Assembly: GCA_964621615.1 (NCBI GenBank)
Contig: CAZUMW010000007.1
Coordinates: 1 to 64,000 of the forward strand
Reading direction: 5' to 3'
Length of the DNA: 64,000 nt
From: CAZUMW01 sp964621615
Lineage (GTDB): Bacteria; Desulfobacterota; WTBG01; CAIYCZ01; CAIRTM01
In this document: piece by piece, positions 16,894 through 26,026 of the stretch
Position numbering within the stretch: the first letter of the stretch is position 1
How the letters are laid out: each line of letters starts with the position of its first letter
Notes under the pieces: generated by a model
Database searches by the model: none
What the model saw: only the letters and a program-made list of their open reading frames with translations
What the model was told of the DNA's origin: nothing
Position numbers and translations under genes: made by a program

Positions 16894-17316
16894 ATGTGCC
16901 CGACCAAAATATTCTGGGTGCCGGCCGGTGCCTACCCCGGCTATAATCAGCAGCTGCAGAAAGATGAGCAGTCATTGCAGTTGTTCGGCAACGGCGAGTG
17001 GTCACCGGACACCGATGTCTATGAGGTAAAGGACGGGCTGGTGATGATCATGGATGTTGCCGGCCTGGCCAAAGATGAAATAAACATATCTGTTGAAGAC
17101 AGCGTCCTGGTAATTGCCGGCATTCGCAAAGAGCCTGATATTCCTGACAAAAAAACAGCCCACCGCCTTGAAATAGAGTTCGGCAAATTTGAAAAGCGCT
17201 TTCGCATTCCCGATATAATCGACACCGGGTCGATTCAGGCGCACTATAACAACGGGTTTTTACATCTTAAGCTCCCCATGGCGCAGAAAAAGAAAATCGA
17301 TATAAACCATGAGTAA
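16894..17316 (+). CDS. Hsp20/alpha-crystallin small heat-shock protein
   Basis: A 140-residue holdase. The alpha-crystallin domain spans about residues 42-135 (DVYEVKDGLVMIMDVAGLAK, then INISVEDSVLVIAGIRK and FEKRFRIPDIID), with the closing NGFLHLKLPM strand. The C-terminal IxI-type motif may be represented by KKIDINHE. It binds unfolding proteins without ATP. AAAGGAG precedes the ATG. The lon start lies 10 nt after its stop, so holdase and protease are made from one message. Confidence 0.93.
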   Translation: MCPTKIFWVPAGAYPGYNQQLQKDEQSLQLFGNGEWSPDTDVYEVKDGLVMIMDVAGLAKDEINISVEDSVLVIAGIRKEPDIPDKKTAHRLEIEFGKFEKRFRIPDIIDTGSIQAHYNNGFLHLKLPMAQKKKIDINHE

Positions 17317-17326
17317 GGAGAACCAC

Positions 17327-19747
17327 ATGGCCGACAATAAAGACAATGACAACAATATTCGGCAGGAAGAAATGCCGGTAGCAGATACCGAAAGCATCCA
17401 CATCCCTGAAACGCTTCCGCTTCTGCCCGTCACAGGATTTGCGGTATTTCCGAACGCTGTCGGCCCGATTTCCGTTAAAAACGAAACATACGTCAGCATG
17501 ATTAACGAAGCGGCGGTCAAAGACCGCCTGATCGGTATTGTCCTGGGCAAAACCAGGGACGGAGATACCCCCTCACCTGATGACTGCTGCCGCATTGCAA
17601 CAGCTGTGCGCATTCTGAAGCTGATAAACGTATCGTCATCCGAGCTGAATTTCGTCTGTCAGGGCATATCGCGCATTCACATAGATGAGTTTGTCAGAAC
17701 CGACCCCTATTTCGTGGCGCGGGTGACCCGGATAGACGACACCTATGAGCGAACCGGCGAGCTCGATGCTATGATGAACACCCTGCTCAATCAGTTTTCC
17801 GAGGTTGTCGATGCGTCGCCGCAAATGCCGGAGCAGCTTAAGCTGATAGCGCGAAATCTGAACGATTATGCAAAGGTCATTTATTTCAGCGTGGGCAACG
17901 CATCCTCCGATCCCGACATTCAGCAAAGCATACTTGAGGAGTCGGACATTCGGGAGCGTTTTAAAAAGGCAATGAGCGCGCTGCAGACCGAGATTCAGAA
18001 AGCGCAGCTGAGCAACAAAATACACTCCGAGATTGCACAGGAAATAAACGAGCAGCAGCGCGAGCACCTGCTTCGCGAGCAGCTCAAAAAAATACAGGCC
18101 GAGCTCGGCCAGAAGGATGAAAAGCAGGTCGAAATTGAAACGCTTCGCACCAGAATAAAAGAATCCGAAATGCCCGAAGAGGCCGAGCAGCAGGCGTTCA
18201 AAGAGCTCGACCGGCTTGGGATGATGTCGCCGGCCGCCGCAGAGTATTCGGTTGCGCGCACCTATCTTGACTGGCTTACCGATCTCCCCTGGGCGAAAGC
18301 CACGCAGGACACCATAGAAATCAAGCACACAGAGGACGTCCTGAACGAGGATCACTACGATCTTGAGAAAATCAAAAAACGCATTATCGAATACGTTGCG
18401 GTACGAAAGCTGAAGCAGGATATGAAAGGCCCGATTCTGTGCTTTTACGGCCCGCCCGGCGTGGGCAAGACATCTCTGGGGCAGTCAATCGCACGTTCGC
18501 TCGGCAGGAAATTCATCCGAATGTCTCTTGGCGGGGTCAGGGATGAGGCGGAAATACGGGGGCACCGCCGCACCTATGTGGGCGCTCTTCCCGGCCGCAT
18601 TATCCAGGGGATCAAAAAGGCAGGCACAAACAACCCGGTATTCATGCTCGATGAAATTGACAAGCTCGGCGCTGATTTTCGCGGCGACCCCTCATCAGCA
18701 CTGCTGGAGGTGCTCGACCCTGAACAGAACTCAAGCTTTGCCGATCATTATCTGGAAGTGACCTTTGATCTATCGAATGTTTTTTTTATTACGACCGCAA
18801 ATATTATCGATACCATACCCCCTGCGCTGCGCGACCGGCTTGAAATGCTTGAGCTGCCCGGCTATACCGGGGAGGAAAAGCTGCACATAGCCAAAAAATA
18901 TCTTGTTCCCAAGCAGATAGATGAGCACGGGCTTACGCCCGAACAGGTCACGATCGATGACAGCTCACTTCTGAAAATCATCCACGACTATACGCGGGAA
19001 GCCGGCGTCAGAAATCTCGAGCGTGAAATTGGATCGGTATGCCGCGGCATTGCCCGCAAAGTGGCAGAGGGAACCGTTCAAAATGTTCACGTTACCGATG
19101 ATGCGCTGCACGAATATCTTGGCCCTGTTCGCTTTTTCTCTGAAATCGCCGAGCGGATAACCGTTCCCGGCATTGCAACCGGCCTCGCCTGGACTCCCGC
19201 GGGAGGGGATATCCTGTTTGTGGAAGCGACGAAAATGGCAGGCAAAAAAGGCCTTACGCTTACCGGCCATCTCGGGGAGGTCATGAAGGAGTCGGCTCAG
19301 ACCGCGCTGAGCTATATACGGGCAAACGCCGGAGCCTTTGATATCGACCCTGCATTTTTCGAGTCCTCGGACATACACCTTCACGTTCCGGCAGGCGCTA
19401 TTTCAAAAGACGGCCCGTCTGCAGGGGTGACTATGGTATGCGCACTGGCCTCCCTGCTGACCGGCAGGCTTGTCAGGTCCGATGTGGGCATGACCGGTGA
19501 AATAACGCTGCGGGGGAAAGTGCTTCCGGTAGGAGGCATAAAAGAAAAAGTTCTGGCTGCCAAGCGCGCCGGGCTCCGCTACATCATTCTTCCAAAGCTC
19601 AACGAAAAAGATCTCGAGGAGGCTTCGGAGGCGGAAACGTCTGATATTGAATTTATGTTTGCGGACAGGATTGACGAAGTCATCTCCGCCGCCCTTGAGC
19701 CGGGCGCTGCAGAGCAAAAAAAATCACAGGCCGCTACCGGTTTTTAA
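17327..19747 (+). CDS. lon: ATP-dependent protease Lon
   Basis: An 806-residue LonA protease: N-terminal substrate-binding domain (residues 25-215), coiled-coil linker, AAA+ module with Walker A GPPGVGKT at 375-382 and Walker B FMLDEIDKLG, then the protease domain with catalytic Ser698 (KDGPSAGV) and Lys741 (GGIKEK). It degrades misfolded and regulatory proteins. ATG 17327 is chosen because AAGGAG lies 7 nt upstream; an ATG at 17309 overlaps the hsp20 end. It is co-transcribed with hsp20, which fits joint protein quality control. The 3' end overlaps the convergent lipoprotein gene by 14 nt. Confidence 0.97.
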   Translation: MADNKDNDNNIRQEEMPVADTESIHIPETLPLLPVTGFAVFPNAVGPISVKNETYVSMINEAAVKDRLIGIVLGKTRDGDTPSPDDCCRIATAVRILKLINVSSSELNFVCQGISRIHIDEFVRTDPYFVARVTRIDDTYERTGELDAMMNTLLNQFSEVVDASPQMPEQLKLIARNLNDYAKVIYFSVGNASSDPDIQQSILEESDIRERFKKAMSALQTEIQKAQLSNKIHSEIAQEINEQQREHLLREQLKKIQAELGQKDEKQVEIETLRTRIKESEMPEEAEQQAFKELDRLGMMSPAAAEYSVARTYLDWLTDLPWAKATQDTIEIKHTEDVLNEDHYDLEKIKKRIIEYVAVRKLKQDMKGPILCFYGPPGVGKTSLGQSIARSLGRKFIRMSLGGVRDEAEIRGHRRTYVGALPGRIIQGIKKAGTNNPVFMLDEIDKLGADFRGDPSSALLEVLDPEQNSSFADHYLEVTFDLSNVFFITTANIIDTIPPALRDRLEMLELPGYTGEEKLHIAKKYLVPKQIDEHGLTPEQVTIDDSSLLKIIHDYTREAGVRNLEREIGSVCRGIARKVAEGTVQNVHVTDDALHEYLGPVRFFSEIAERITVPGIATGLAWTPAGGDILFVEATKMAGKKGLTLTGHLGEVMKESAQTALSYIRANAGAFDIDPAFFESSDIHLHVPAGAISKDGPSAGVTMVCALASLLTGRLVRSDVGMTGEITLRGKVLPVGGIKEKVLAAKRAGLRYIILPKLNEKDLEEASEAETSDIEFMFADRIDEVISAALEPGAAEQKKSQAATGF

Positions 19748-20321
19748 CCTCACTGAACAGGCGGTCTATGTGATCGGGAAGGCGTTGAAAGCTGTTCAGC
19801 CGGCGCTCGAAATCAGCCAGTGATTTCTTTTTGTCCTCTAGCGCCTCCCGGCCGACCTGTTGCAGGGGTTCCACACCAGGGAACTCCCGTTCGCACCAGA
19901 GTGCATACTCATTGATTGTGGTATAAAATCTGCCGAATTTCTCGTAAATATCCCTGTATGCCTTTCGCAAGCCCGGCTGCACATCCTGATCGGCGAACAA
20001 GTCCGTATCGTGTGCCGCGAGATAGCTGTCCAGTGCTGTTAAATATTTTGTAGAGCGGCTGAGCAGCGGATAATAGCGCGCATCGATATGCTCAATACGC
20101 TCGGCAAACAACCGCACGTCCTGAAGCGGAATGACCTGCCCGGTTTCATTGTCACCGTCGGCTGATGCGGTGACCTCCGACTGAGGCGGGGGCTGCATCT
20201 CTGCAGCCGGTGCCGCGATGTGCGCCTTTTTCGCCGCACAGCCCGCAACAAACAGACAGAGCACAAAAAGAGTCAATACATTTAACCGAATGCGCATAAA
20301 ATTGTTATACATATATTTCAT
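19734..20321 (-). CDS. Lipoprotein of unknown function
   Basis: About 195 residues. A hydrophobic signal (LNVLTLFVLCLFVAGC) ends in a lipobox with Cys at about residue 28, followed by a Pro/Ala-rich linker and an alpha-helical domain rich in charged residues (EDKKKSLADFERRLNSFQRL). Starts at 20297, 20312 and 20321 all keep the lipobox; 20321 is chosen for an upstream GAGG. No family is recognised. It lies downstream of the second MscS gene on the same strand, so a cell-envelope role linked to the channel is possible. Confidence 0.7.
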   Translation of the reverse strand: MKYMYNNFMRIRLNVLTLFVLCLFVAGCAAKKAHIAAPAAEMQPPPQSEVTASADGDNETGQVIPLQDVRLFAERIEHIDARYYPLLSRSTKYLTALDSYLAAHDTDLFADQDVQPGLRKAYRDIYEKFGRFYTTINEYALWCEREFPGVEPLQQVGREALEDKKKSLADFERRLNSFQRLPDHIDRLFSEVKNR

Positions 20322-20466
20322 TCCGTAACAATACCTCATCCAAAGCACCCATGATCCAACCAGACACCGGCAGAAGCGCACTCAGCGTGCGATCATCACC
20401 GCTTTCGTATCTGCATCAGCTTTATATTATACGGGAAGCCGGCAGCGTAAAAAAGTTAATTTTGAG

Positions 20467-21561
20467 TTAAGCCCGGCGTGCAGGGGGCGCCTCGGGGATG
20501 AGCGGCAGCGCGCCCGGGTCCGGCTCAAAAAGCGCACGAACCCGGGGAAGCGATTGAGGATAGTGCTTTTGAATATACGCAATAAGCTTTTCGCGCATCT
20601 CGCATCTCAGGGACCAGGCTGTTGATGCATCAGAGGCGCTCATCAGCGCACGCAGCTCAACAGTCCTTTCCGTTGCGTTTGTCACCTGCAGGACGCGAAC
20701 CTTTTTATCCCACAGCTCAGAGGCATCAAGCATGCTGAAAAAGGCCTCCCTGATCTCCTGAACCGGTATCGTATAATCCACATACACATAGACCGTGCCG
20801 AGGATGTCGCTTGTGGTTCTGGTCCAGTTCTGGAAGGCATGCTCGGTAAAATAGGTTATGGGCAGCACCAGGCGCCGCTGGTCCCAGATGCGCACCACGA
20901 CATACGTCAGGGTTATCTCCTCGATTCTTCCCCACTCGTTCTCCACTATCACAACATCATCAAGCCTGATTGGCTGCGTCAAGGCGATCTGCAGTCCGGC
21001 GAACAGGGTCGCGATGCTGCGCTGCGCTGCAAAGCCGATGATTATGCCCGCTATTCCAGCTGAGGCCAGTATGCTGGTGCCGAACTGACGAACTTTCTCG
21101 AAGGTCATCAGCATGCTGGAAATCGCGATAATGAATATAATTACCACAATGATTCTTTGCAGAATCTGAAACTGCGTCCGGATTTTCCGGGAGCGAAGGT
21201 TGTCCTTCTGTTCGATATCATACTGGCTGACGATGTACTGCTCAAGCAGCGCCGAAACCCGTATGCCCAGCCATGCCACAACTGCAATGATACCGATACT
21301 CATAACATGCCGCGAAAGATCGATCAGCTCGGGTGAAGCCGGCAGCACCGGAATGACAGAGGCAAGCGCAAAAAAGACGGCTGCGAGGTATACCGGTTTC
21401 TTGCACCGGTGAAGAATATAATGTGCAAGCTCCAGAGCACGCTTTCTAAATATATGCTCGGCTATTTTCAGCACTACAGCGCTGAGGGCATACACACCGG
21501 CAGCTGCAGCGGCAAGTATGCCCAGAGACCATAAAAGTTGACCTGGTGAAAAGTCAGCCAT
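20467..21561 (-). CDS. MscS-family mechanosensitive channel (second copy)
   Basis: A 364-residue channel with about five hydrophobic helices (residues 8-30, 52-74, 85-105, 132-153 and 160-195). The pore helix region is ASAGIAGIIIGFAAQRSIAT, followed by the beta domain (TQPIRLDDVVIVENEWGRIEE). The longer N-terminus and RKIRTQFQILQR linker set it apart from the 280-residue paralogue at 6198. Family members often carry extra helices for regulation. The C-terminus is short and Pro-rich. The lipoprotein gene follows on the same strand. Confidence 0.93.
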   Translation of the reverse strand: MADFSPGQLLWSLGILAAAAAGVYALSAVVLKIAEHIFRKRALELAHYILHRCKKPVYLAAVFFALASVIPVLPASPELIDLSRHVMSIGIIAVVAWLGIRVSALLEQYIVSQYDIEQKDNLRSRKIRTQFQILQRIIVVIIFIIAISSMLMTFEKVRQFGTSILASAGIAGIIIGFAAQRSIATLFAGLQIALTQPIRLDDVVIVENEWGRIEEITLTYVVVRIWDQRRLVLPITYFTEHAFQNWTRTTSDILGTVYVYVDYTIPVQEIREAFFSMLDASELWDKKVRVLQVTNATERTVELRALMSASDASTAWSLRCEMREKLIAYIQKHYPQSLPRVRALFEPDPGALPLIPEAPPARRA

Positions 21562-21755
21562 AAAAAGCCAGCAACCCGGCGTTCCGGGCGGAAGGGGTTT
21601 TATTGCTTATTTTGTTATAATAGTAACGCGGGAATTAATTTCAAGGGCTGTGAAAAATACACGGGGGGGGGGATGAGCTCTCCTGGAGCGAAAGTATCGG
21701 GACCTGCAATGCGCGGTGATGTATCCTTTGTGCGGCTGAGGGACAATGATGATTT

Positions 21756-22523
21756 TTACCGGAAACGCTGCATAAGCGGGCCGCGAAACGGCAATGCGCC
21801 CCGTGATCCGCTGAGGGGGCCGTCAAATCTGCCCGGAGTGCGGCGTGGGGTAAACCGGCGCAGCGGCCTGCGCTCCCGAAAGGCTTGTGAGGGACGGGAG
21901 CGCCGCGAAAAAACCTTCTCGAATCGCTCGCGGGCTTTCCCAGCTGCTTTCTGCAGCCTTTCACCTCTCCGGGACCTCATGGAATTGAGCACGGCCTCTG
22001 CGCTGCCGCCGGACTCACGGCTTCGCCAAAGGCGGGAAAACCAGTCTTTGATTCGTTCCATCCGGTCCCGGCGACGGTCTCTCCGGTCCTCGATTCTGTC
22101 ACGAATCGCATCAACAGCATCCTGCCGAAAATCCTTCCGGGCATCCCGGACATCGTCCATGTATTCAGCGATGCTGTAATCGTCGTAAAGCTCCTCATAG
22201 TACTCTTCGGGGTCTTCATACCAGTACCAGGGGTATGCTGCATAGTACCGGTATGGATCATAATAGCCGTAATATGGATAAAGGGAATACCGGTAATCAT
22301 AATACGGCGGGCCATACCTATCCAGCCACAGGGGCGGTGTATCTGAAATCCCGCTGTCAGCAGCGGCGGTTTCAGAATGAACGAATTCTGAGCTTTCCTG
22401 CAGCCGCTCTTCTGAACGAATCACGTCCTCATTTTCGACCCGGGCGGCATTGTAAAAGCCCGCGCATCCGCCTGTTGCGGCAGCAGTGCACACACACAAT
22501 ACAAATGTCATCACTATCTGCAT
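21756..22523 (-). CDS. Lipoprotein with Tyr-rich and Arg-rich low-complexity segments
   Basis: A 255-residue protein. The signal ends in a lipobox (AAATGGC, Cys at about residue 20). Residues about 65-120 are extraordinarily rich in Tyr, Pro and Asp (RYGPPYYDYRYSLYPYYGYY), then a charged helical stretch with many Arg/Asp pairs (residues 125-165), and the last 90 residues are very basic. Low complexity prevents family assignment. A surface-anchored protein that binds nucleic acid, polyanions or metal is conceivable. Codon use does not look foreign. Between it and the MscS start lies a run of ten G (21663-21672). Confidence 0.65.
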   Translation of the reverse strand: MQIVMTFVLCVCTAAATGGCAGFYNAARVENEDVIRSEERLQESSEFVHSETAAADSGISDTPPLWLDRYGPPYYDYRYSLYPYYGYYDPYRYYAAYPWYWYEDPEEYYEELYDDYSIAEYMDDVRDARKDFRQDAVDAIRDRIEDRRDRRRDRMERIKDWFSRLWRSRESGGSAEAVLNSMRSRRGERLQKAAGKARERFEKVFSRRSRPSQAFRERRPLRRFTPRRTPGRFDGPLSGSRGALPFRGPLMQRFR

Positions 22524-22621
22524 ACTGTCATCCGGCGAAACGGATTTCTCATATATTTTTTACCCCCCTGCCCCGGACAAGCCGGAAGAGATCAGTTTTG
22601 CGGCAGCAGGCGAAGTCATTG

Positions 22622-22725
22622 GCGTTGTCATAGTCGTTATCGCAATCGATGTCGTAATAGTGTGTGCCTTGCCGATCAGTGGTGAATCGATTACGACTAC
22701 GATAACGACAACGATTGGGTTTAGT
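22622..22725. repeat. Imperfect inverted repeat with GTCGTA/GTCGTT units
   Basis: The left part (GTCGTTATCG, GTCGTAAT) is mirrored on the right (ATTACGAC, CGATAACGAC) around a 30-nt centre. It lies in the 527-nt gap 22524-23050 between divergent lipoprotein and aminomutase genes. The gap otherwise holds AT-rich DNA without a clear promoter. Confidence 0.4.
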
Positions 22726-23050
22726 ACTGTTTTTTGTTGCGCTAAATACAATAAAATCACTTCCACATGCCTGCTGCATCCCTACAGCGCTGTTCATAGT
22801 ATACCACTTTTCAGCTCATCATGACACCCGGTTCCTGTTTGACTTTCTCTTGAAAAACAAACATAAAATTGATAAAATTGATAAATAATATAAACCTCCT
22901 GCAAACACCTTCAGCATAGAACAGCCTCCGCTCCCCGGCGCTGCTCTGGGCGTTACATATAATGTATGGTATACTTCCGGCATATGATATAACAGGATGT
23001 CCCGGATTTCTTTTTTTCCCTTTTTAGAAATTTTTTGTGTGGTGTAATAT

Positions 23051-24844
23051 ATGTTTGACCGGACATACATTAATAAGCTGTTTGCGATCTATCCGACGAT
23101 ATACAGCCTGCTGCGCGATTCAGATGATCATAAAATGGCCCGGTATTTTTTGCTGAGCTATCTGGATGAGCTGGTCAGAATCCTGAATGCAGACAAAAAC
23201 ACGCTCCAGCCGCTTGAGTGGGCGCTGCAGCGCAGCTGCCTGCTCACCTTTCGGGGGTGCATTTCGGTCCGCAGCGAGCGGCTGTCAGGGTTCAGCATGA
23301 TCGAGCTGCTGTGGATGCTTGCTCATGAAAAATATGATCAGCTGCCCGGAAATCTCTGCGACGGCTTTTTTGAGGAGCTCATTCATATATTTTACGGCAT
23401 GAGAGGCCAGAGCGGTATTTACGACAAGGAGCCCTACCCCGACTACATGCACCGCGAGGGCCGCGAGGCGGCGCGCATCAGATCAGATCAGCTTGACATG
23501 CTGGCGCGAACCTGCAGCTCATTTATGAAGCGATACAGCACCGGGCTCGATGACACCGTAAAAACCATCCGCGGTGACAACCGCAGACGGATTCTTGATT
23601 TTTTTAACGCATCGGAAGGCGACTGGAACGACTATCGGTGGCACCTCGAACATGTTATACGGGATGCCGGCACGCTGGGGAATATCATCCGCCTGACGCC
23701 GCCTGAAAAAGAAGCGATCGAACGCGCACGTGAAATCGGCCTGCCCTTCGGCGTAACCCCCTTTTACGCTTCCCTTATGGATTATGAGCCGGACCGCACC
23801 CGCGACCACGCGGTGCGGGCACAGGTTATTCCGCCGACCGATTACGTTGAGCTGATGGCCGGCCACCAGGGGGATCGCGAGTGCTCCTGTGATTTCATGA
23901 TGGAGCGCGACACCTCCCCTGAAGATCTCATTACCCGCAGGTACCCGCACATCGTGATTATGAAGCCGTATAACACCTGTGCGCAGGTGTGCGTCTACTG
24001 CCAGCGAAACTGGGAGATAAGCGACGTGCTTGCAGCCGACGCCCTGGCATCGGATGATGCGATTAAAGCCGCCACCGACTGGATCGAAAGCCGCCCTGCC
24101 GTCAACGAGATACTGCTGACCGGCGGGGATCCCCTCATCATGGAGGACAGGGCTCTTGATCGCATCCTGTCAGGCCTTGCCGGCATAGGCCATGTCGAGC
24201 GCATCCGAATCGGATCGCGAACACCGGTCGTGATGCCGCAGCGGATTACCGATGAATTAATTCAAACGGTATCTGCCTATCACGTGCCCGGCAGGCGCGA
24301 AATCGTGCTCGTCACCCACTTCGAGCACCCGTATGAAATAACGCCTGAGGCGATGGCTGCGGTACAGAAATTCAGAAAGTGCGGCATGTCGGTGTACAAC
24401 CAGGCAGTGTTCACCATCGAAAACTCACGACGCTTCGAGCTGGTTGCCCTGCGAAAGCTGCTGCGCCTGATCGGCGTCGACCCCTATTACACATTTAACA
24501 CCAAAGGCAAAGAGGAGACAAAAAGCTACCGGGTCCCGATGGCCAGGCTGCAGCAGGAGGTCAATGAAGAGGCGCGCCTGATGGCGGGCACGGTGCGCAC
24601 CGACGAGCCGGTGTACAATGTTCCCCGGCTCGGCAAAAACTATGTCCGCGCACAGCAGCACCACTCGCTTATATCCATCCTGCCCGACGGCCGGAGAGTC
24701 TATGAGTTTCACCCCTGGGAAAAGAACCTGTCTCTCGCCGGGGTGTTCATCGATACCGATGTATCCATATATCATTATCTGCAGGAGCTCAAGCGGCGGG
24801 GGGAAAACCCTGAGGATTACCGGACGATATGGTATTATTTTTAG
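23051..24844 (+). CDS. Lysine-2,3-aminomutase-family (KamA) radical SAM protein with extra N-terminal domain
   Basis: A 597-residue protein. The C-terminal part (about residues 270-597) is KamA-like: the radical-SAM cluster motif is C310-x3-C314-x2-C317 (CAQVCVYC), with ILLTGGDPLI as the SAM-binding GGDP and the later PVYNVPRLGKN region. KamA enzymes move the alpha-amino group of lysine to the beta position using PLP; in some anaerobes beta-lysine derivatives are osmolytes (family knowledge). Roughly 260 N-terminal residues are not part of the usual enzyme of about 420 residues and resemble nothing I know. No ablB acetyltransferase is adjacent, so substrate and pathway are open. It is monocistronic. 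Confidence 0.85.
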   Translation: MFDRTYINKLFAIYPTIYSLLRDSDDHKMARYFLLSYLDELVRILNADKNTLQPLEWALQRSCLLTFRGCISVRSERLSGFSMIELLWMLAHEKYDQLPGNLCDGFFEELIHIFYGMRGQSGIYDKEPYPDYMHREGREAARIRSDQLDMLARTCSSFMKRYSTGLDDTVKTIRGDNRRRILDFFNASEGDWNDYRWHLEHVIRDAGTLGNIIRLTPPEKEAIERAREIGLPFGVTPFYASLMDYEPDRTRDHAVRAQVIPPTDYVELMAGHQGDRECSCDFMMERDTSPEDLITRRYPHIVIMKPYNTCAQVCVYCQRNWEISDVLAADALASDDAIKAATDWIESRPAVNEILLTGGDPLIMEDRALDRILSGLAGIGHVERIRIGSRTPVVMPQRITDELIQTVSAYHVPGRREIVLVTHFEHPYEITPEAMAAVQKFRKCGMSVYNQAVFTIENSRRFELVALRKLLRLIGVDPYYTFNTKGKEETKSYRVPMARLQQEVNEEARLMAGTVRTDEPVYNVPRLGKNYVRAQQHHSLISILPDGRRVYEFHPWEKNLSLAGVFIDTDVSIYHYLQELKRRGENPEDYRTIWYYF

Positions 24845-24851
24845 GTAGGAT

Positions 24852-24868
24852 CCCGACCTTGCGTCGGG
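24852..24868. repeat. Short hairpin between convergent genes
   Basis: CCCGAC/GTCGGG arms with a 5-nt loop lie between the ends of the aminomutase and the response-regulator genes. No T-run follows on either strand, so it is not a typical intrinsic terminator. Confidence 0.4.
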
Positions 24869-24898
24869 GGATAAAAAAACGCTTCCATCAAAAACGGC

Positions 24899-25705
24899 TC
24901 AATCCGACAAATCTATTATGCCCTCCTTGATGGCAATTTTTGTCAGTTCGGCAATCGACTCGACACCCAACTTTTCCAATATGTTGTACTTGTGGGTTTC
25001 AACTGTTTTCGGGCTGATAAAAAGCTGCTCGCCGATTTTATGGACGCTTAAACCGTCTGCAAGCAGGGGAAACACCTCCCGCTCACGGGAGCTCAACACA
25101 GAAAGGCGGTTTACCTGCTCATGCTTCTCCGTATGTACTTCATCCAGCTGTTTTCTCACCGCAGTGCTCACCGCTCCGCTGTAATACATGCCCCCGCTTT
25201 GTACGATCCCGATGGCGCGCTTCAGCTCAGAAAACGGCTCGCTTTTCAAAACGTACCCTTCGATTCCCGCTTTAAACACCGGCAGGCTGTACTCCTCATT
25301 GTCATACATGGTGTACATAATAATTTTTATACCGGGAAATGACTGCCGAACCGCAAGCGCGAGCTCCATGCCGCTTACGTGAGGCATGGAGATATCTATA
25401 ATCAGAATATCGGGCTGCGCCGCAGCAATCCGCTCCATTGCAGCCGTGCTGTCGGTTTCGCAGCCTGCCACTACATATTCCGGATCCTCCTCAATAAGCT
25501 TGATTATTCCGGAAATGACAATTTCGTGATCCTCCACGACAAATACGCGGGCTGCCGTTCTATTTGCCGGGGTGCTATGCGGCTTGAGTATAAAAACCTT
25601 TTCATCACCGACAATCGCATCGACCTGGCCCTCACGCAACGCATGCAGAACATCTGCGTTATTCAGGCGTGGCTCGGGGATATGCGGGTGTGTTTTTTTC
25701 GGCAT
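24899..25705 (-). CDS. NarL/LuxR-type response regulator in kaiBC operon
   Basis: A 268-residue protein: an unusual N-terminal stretch (residues 1-48, with ADVLHALREGQVDAIVG), a receiver domain (residues 50-170; phospho-acceptor Asp104 in DILIIDISMP, Lys in YVLKSE) and a LuxR-type helix-turn-helix at about residues 200-262 (LSSREREVFPLLADGLSVHK). The N-terminal stretch resembles the segment found at the start of many PAS-containing histidine kinases. It is the third gene after kaiC and kaiB, 6 nt from kaiB, and is the probable output of the Kai module. No histidine kinase is encoded nearby. Confidence 0.9.
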   Translation of the reverse strand: MPKKTHPHIPEPRLNNADVLHALREGQVDAIVGDEKVFILKPHSTPANRTAARVFVVEDHEIVISGIIKLIEEDPEYVVAGCETDSTAAMERIAAAQPDILIIDISMPHVSGMELALAVRQSFPGIKIIMYTMYDNEEYSLPVFKAGIEGYVLKSEPFSELKRAIGIVQSGGMYYSGAVSTAVRKQLDEVHTEKHEQVNRLSVLSSREREVFPLLADGLSVHKIGEQLFISPKTVETHKYNILEKLGVESIAELTKIAIKEGIIDLSD

Positions 25706-25711
25706 AGCGAT

Positions 25712-26026
25712 TTAAGTTCCAACCTGCAGCGCATCAAGTACCGCGCCGGCATCGCTCAGGTTTCCCACAATGTGAGCGCCGGGCCCGGGCTCCAGCACGA
25801 TAAGGCACGGTGTAAGGAAAACATTATGTGCCGCAGCGGTCCTGTAATCTTCACACACATCGACAATGGTGACGTCAGCGCGTCCGTGCAATTCCTCACG
25901 GCATAACCGGTCAAGATTTCTTCGGGCCATACGGGAGTTCGGCCCGCTGCCGGCCACAAACAGAATCAGCCGGACGTTGATATCAGTGGAGGAGTTTTGC
26001 TGCTGTGCCGTCTTTGATCGGCTCAT
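25712..26026 (-). CDS. kaiB: KaiB-like protein
   Basis: A 104-residue thioredoxin-fold protein. LILFVAGSGPNSRMARRNLD matches the KaiB N-terminus, followed by VTIVDVCEDYRTAAAHNVFL, the LTPCLIVLEPGP cis-proline region and IVGNLSDAGAVLDAL, the GDLSD-like end. In cyanobacteria KaiB binds the KaiC CI ring after phosphorylation. The start overlaps the kaiC stop by 4 nt. The N-terminal 17 residues (Gln/Ser-rich) are an extension. Outside cyanobacteria kaiBC can act in a timer or stress response without kaiA. Confidence 0.92.
   Translation of the reverse strand: MSRSKTAQQQNSSTDINVRLILFVAGSGPNSRMARRNLDRLCREELHGRADVTIVDVCEDYRTAAAHNVFLTPCLIVLEPGPGAHIVGNLSDAGAVLDALQVGT

Noticed and set aside
21673..22179. 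A plus-strand Arg/Ser-rich frame opposite the Tyr/Arg lipoprotein
   Set aside because: It is the antisense of the biased lipoprotein sequence; the minus frame has signal peptide and lipobox.
22549..22797. Small minus-strand frames rich in Asp, Asn and Arg between the lipoprotein and aminomutase genes
   Set aside because: They come from the imperfect GTCGTA-type repeats in three frames, with no ribosome site.
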